Shown one piece after another: positions 61,015 through 64,000 of a stretch of DNA of 64,000 bases (positions are counted from its first letter, which is position 1; each line of letters starts with the position of its first letter). This DNA is from JAGREO01 sp020446285. Lineage in GTDB: Bacteria; Pseudomonadota; Alphaproteobacteria; Geminicoccales; Geminicoccaceae. The stretch spans positions 124,001-188,000 of the forward strand of contig JAWKVP010000005.1 of NCBI GenBank assembly GCA_041398005.1, written 5' to 3'. The position numbers and the translations under genes are program-made. The notes under the pieces were generated by a model that saw only the letters and a program-made list of their open reading frames with translations, did not search any database and was not told the origin of the DNA.

Positions 61015-62622
61015 ATGTCGGTTCTCCGCTCCGGCATATCGCCACGTTCGGAGGGTTTCCTCTCCAATCGTGCAGCGCATGAGGAGGCGATGCGTCCCGT
61101 TCGGGAAGCAGCACTCGCCGCGCTTGGCGGAGGCGGAGATGTGGCATGCGAACGGCACCTGTCGCGTGGCAAGATCCTGCCGAGGGAGCGCGTCTCGCGC
61201 CTGCTCGATCCGGGAAGCCCGTTCCTCGAAACCGGCCTCTTCGCCGCGCACGGTCTTTATGACGGCGCCAGCCCGTCAGCCGGTATCATCACCGGTGTCG
61301 GCCGGGTTTCGGGACGGAAAGTGATGGTCGTCTGCAACGATGCGACGGTCAAGGGCGGCACCTATTTCCCGATGACAGTGAAAAAGCACCTGCGCGCACA
61401 GGAGATCGCTGCCGCCAATCGCCTGCCCTGCATCTATCTCGTCGATTCCGGCGGTGCCAATCTGCCCAATCAGGACGAGGTGTTTCCCGACCGCGAGCAT
61501 TTCGGCCGAATCTTCTTCAACCAGGCCAACATGTCCGCGGATGGCATTCCGCAGATTTCCGTTGTCATGGGTTCATGCACGGCGGGTGGAGCCTATGTGC
61601 CGGCAATGTCGGATGAAGCGATCATCGTCCGCAATCAGGGAACGATCTTTCTGGCCGGCCCTCCGCTCGTCAAGGCCGCCACGGGTGAGATCGTCAGTGC
61701 CGAGGAACTTGGCGGCGGCGATGTTCACACGAGACTTTCCGGCGTCGCCGATCATCTCGCCCGCGACGATGCGCATGCGCTCGCGCTCGCAAGGCGTGCG
61801 GTGGCCGGTCTGAACATGACCAAGCAGGCCGATCCCGATATCACGGCCGTCGAGGATCCGCTTTACGATCCGGACGAACTGACGGGCATCGTGCCCGTCG
61901 ATCCGAGAATTCCCTACGACATCCGCGAGGTGATTGCCCGGATCGTCGACGGCTCGCGCTTCGACGAGTTCAAGGCGCGCTACGGCACCACGCTCGTCAC
62001 CGGTTTCGCCCGGCTGATGGGTATGCCGCTCGGGATCATCGCCAACAATGGCGTGCTCTTCAGCGAAAGCGCACTCAAGGGGGCGCATTTCGTCGAACTC
62101 TGCTCGCAGCGGCGGGTTCCAATACTCTTCCTGCAGAACATTACCGGTTTCATGGTCGGGCGCAGATACGAGGCGGAGGGCATTGCGCGCCATGGTGCGA
62201 AGCTGGTGACGGCGGTGGCGACCAGTGCCGTGCCGAAGTTCACCGTGATCGTCGGCGGTTCGTTCGGCGCGGGCAATTACGGCATGTGCGGGCGAGCCTA
62301 CGATCCCCGCTTCCTCTGGACCTGGCCCAACTCGCGCATTTCGGTGATGGGCGGCGAGCAGGCGGCCGGCGTTCTTGCCACCGTTCGCCGCGATGCCATC
62401 GAGCGCAAGGGCGGAACATGGTCGGCGGAGGAGGAAGCCGCATTCCGACAGCCGACGCTGGAGATGTTCGCCCGCCAGAGTCATCCGCTCTACGCTTCCG
62501 CACGCCTTTGGGATGATGGCATCATCCACCCCTGCAAGACCCGCGAGACCGTGGCACTCAGCCTGTCGGCAAGCCTCAATGCGCCGATCGAGGAAACGCG
62601 CTTCGGTGTCTTCCGGATGTGA
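61015..62622 (+). CDS. mccB: Methylcrotonyl-CoA carboxylase carboxyltransferase (beta) subunit
   Basis: This 535-residue biotin-dependent carboxyltransferase has the two crotonase-like halves. The N-half shows GGTYFPMTVKKHLRAQEIAA and SGGANLPNQDEVFPDREHFG; the C-half shows FLQNITGFMVGRRYEAEGI and GGSFGAGNYGMCGRAYDPRF. It transfers carboxyl from biotin to 3-methylcrotonyl-CoA, giving 3-methylglutaconyl-CoA. It directly follows ivd and precedes the biotin-carrying subunit. Confidence 0.95.
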   Translation: MSVLRSGISPRSEGFLSNRAAHEEAMRPVREAALAALGGGGDVACERHLSRGKILPRERVSRLLDPGSPFLETGLFAAHGLYDGASPSAGIITGVGRVSGRKVMVVCNDATVKGGTYFPMTVKKHLRAQEIAAANRLPCIYLVDSGGANLPNQDEVFPDREHFGRIFFNQANMSADGIPQISVVMGSCTAGGAYVPAMSDEAIIVRNQGTIFLAGPPLVKAATGEIVSAEELGGGDVHTRLSGVADHLARDDAHALALARRAVAGLNMTKQADPDITAVEDPLYDPDELTGIVPVDPRIPYDIREVIARIVDGSRFDEFKARYGTTLVTGFARLMGMPLGIIANNGVLFSESALKGAHFVELCSQRRVPILFLQNITGFMVGRRYEAEGIARHGAKLVTAVATSAVPKFTVIVGGSFGAGNYGMCGRAYDPRFLWTWPNSRISVMGGEQAAGVLATVRRDAIERKGGTWSAEEEAAFRQPTLEMFARQSHPLYASARLWDDGIIHPCKTRETVALSLSASLNAPIEETRFGVFRM

Positions 62623-62630
62623 GGCCGTAC

Positions 62631-64000
62631 ATGTTCGACAAGATCCTGATTGCCAATCGCGGCGAGATTGCCTGCCGTGTCATGGCGACCGCAAAACGCC
62701 TCGGTATCGCCACTGTTGCGGTCTTCAGCAGCGCCGACCGGAATGCCCGGCATGTCGCGATGGCCGACGAGGCCATCCATGTTGGCGGTGCGGCGGCAAG
62801 CGAAAGTTATCTGCGCGGTCCGGCGATCATCGAGGCGGCGCTTCGAACCGGCGCCAAAGCCATCCATCCGGGCTACGGTTTCCTGTCGGAAAATCCCGAA
62901 TTTGCCGAAGCCGTGGAGGCAGCGGGACTCACTTTCATCGGTCCGCCCGCATCCGCAATCCGGGCGATGGGGCTCAAGGATGCCGCGAAGGCCCTCATGG
63001 ACCGGGCCGGCGTACCGATCGTGCCGGGTTGGCACGGCGAGAGTCTCGATCCGGCACTCCTGTTCGAGGAAGCGGAGCGAATCGGCTATCCCCTCCTCAT
63101 CAAGGCGCGAGCCGGTGGTGGTGGCAAGGGAATGCGGCTGGTCGAGCGGTCCGGGGATTTTCATGCCTCGCTCGAAGGGGCGATGCGCGAGGCCGAGGCG
63201 AGTTTCGGCGATCCGCATTGTCTCATCGAACGCTACATCACTTCGCCGCGGCATGTGGAAATCCAGGTGCTCGCCGATACCCATGGCCATGTCGTGCATC
63301 TCTTCGAGCGCGACTGTTCGTTGCAGCGGCGTCATCAGAAGGTGATCGAGGAGGCGCCGGCACCGGACATGAGCGCCGAGATGCGGGCGGCGATGGGCAG
63401 GGCAGCGGTCGAGGCGGCGCGTGCCATCGGATATGCCGGAGCCGGCACGGTCGAGTTCATCGCCGACGGCACGAGAGGACTGCGTCCCGACGGGTTCTGG
63501 TTCATGGAGATGAACACCCGTCTCCAGGTCGAGCACCCCGTTACGGAGGCGATCACGGGGCTGGATCTCGTCGAATGGCAATTGCGCATTGCCGCCGGCG
63601 CGTCCCTGCCGTTCGTCCAGGACGATCTTGCCATCGACGGCCACGCCTTCGAGGCACGGATCTGTGCCGAGGATGTCGCACGCGGTTTCCTGCCTGCAAC
63701 CGGGCAGATCTCACACCTCGCCATGCCGCCGCATGCGGCTTTCGAACGCTCGCCGGTGCGTATCGACAGCGGGGTCGTCGAGGGCGATTCGATCACTCCG
63801 CATTATGATCCGATGATCGCCAAGCTGATCGTCCATGGCGAAACACGCGAAGACGCGCTGGCACGGCTGACATCCGTGCTCGGAATGATCGAAATCGCCG
63901 GTACGACCACCAACCTCGCGCTTCTCCGCGCGCTCGCCCGGCATGACGGGTTCGCCCGCGGCGAGGTGGATACGGGACTGATCGCACGCGATCTCGACAG
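62631..64000 (+). CDS. mccA: Methylcrotonyl-CoA carboxylase biotin-containing (alpha) subunit, 3'-truncated
   Basis: The ATG at 62631 opens a frame that runs off the window, showing 456 of an expected roughly 650-670 residues. It begins FDKILIANRGEIACRVM and includes the biotin carboxylase domain with the ATP-grasp glycine loop KARAGGGGKGMRLV, ERDCSLQRRHQKVIEEAP and FMEMNTRLQVEHPVTE. The biotin carboxyl carrier domain lies beyond the window. It starts eight bases after mccB. Confidence 0.95.
   Translation, partial: MFDKILIANRGEIACRVMATAKRLGIATVAVFSSADRNARHVAMADEAIHVGGAAASESYLRGPAIIEAALRTGAKAIHPGYGFLSENPEFAEAVEAAGLTFIGPPASAIRAMGLKDAAKALMDRAGVPIVPGWHGESLDPALLFEEAERIGYPLLIKARAGGGGKGMRLVERSGDFHASLEGAMREAEASFGDPHCLIERYITSPRHVEIQVLADTHGHVVHLFERDCSLQRRHQKVIEEAPAPDMSAEMRAAMGRAAVEAARAIGYAGAGTVEFIADGTRGLRPDGFWFMEMNTRLQVEHPVTEAITGLDLVEWQLRIAAGASLPFVQDDLAIDGHAFEARICAEDVARGFLPATGQISHLAMPPHAAFERSPVRIDSGVVEGDSITPHYDPMIAKLIVHGETREDALARLTSVLGMIEIAGTTTNLALLRALARHDGFARGEVDTGLIARDLD

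Overview
The window reads as a high-GC alphaproteobacterial chromosome segment. The evidence is the short prolyl-tRNA synthetase without an editing insertion, a membrane-bound ferritin (MbfA) iron exporter, a ChoXWV choline importer, an ELM1-like protein next to greA, a split Mrp antiporter, and many ATGA/GTGA stop-start overlaps. No insertion sequence, phage gene, CRISPR array or rRNA was seen. Almost everything is chromosomal housekeeping with a few accessory islands. No intergenic stretch exceeds 300 bases.

Layout. 1-4503: the end of a YbhG-F-S-R type efflux operon (adaptor, double ATPase, two permeases). 4721-8630 (minus): a hypothetical protein, then mbfA, carbonic anhydrase and a DadA-like FAD oxidoreductase in one apparent transcript. 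8823-12032 (plus): proS, lolC/E, lolD. 12082-12780 (minus): two small exported proteins. 12923-16938: divergent cobalamin genes, cobA-cobB on minus and cbiD-cobK on plus. 16925-19782 (minus): choXWV. 19893-26583 (minus): a MlaC-like protein, an orphan sugar-binding protein, a Tat-type family 3 binding protein, a membrane GGDEF-EAL protein and an orphan MalG-like permease. 26670-26745: a CAU tRNA. 27166-31696 (minus): yqeY, dnaG, rpoD. 31957-36376 (plus): carA and carB. 36451-37873: greA and an ELM1-like gene. 37972-45449: a ten-gene Mrp/Mbh-type antiporter operon. 45733-48501: clpS and clpA. 48628-51639: an esterase facing a beta-helix/DUF4114 surface protein. 51867-59632: uvrB, an aldolase/dehydrogenase pair, a TfoX-domain protein, a HisC-like aminotransferase, a D-carbamoylase, a lipoprotein and a YaiI-family protein. 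59850-64000: leucine catabolism (isovaleryl-CoA dehydrogenase and methylcrotonyl-CoA carboxylase subunits), the last gene running off the window.

The two most interesting systems are these. First, a GGDEF-EAL membrane protein is followed, 39 bases downstream, by a periplasmic binding protein with no permease or ATPase, an arrangement like Vibrio NspS/MbaA ligand sensing. Second, the antiporter operon follows the archaeal mbhA-H gene order, has three NuoL/M/N-like subunits that all keep their proton-path residues, and has no full-length MrpA. Smaller regulatory signals include a perfect 10-bp inverted repeat before the leucine catabolic genes, alternative hairpins before carA, and a hairpin carrying the ribosome binding site of the surface-protein gene in its loop.
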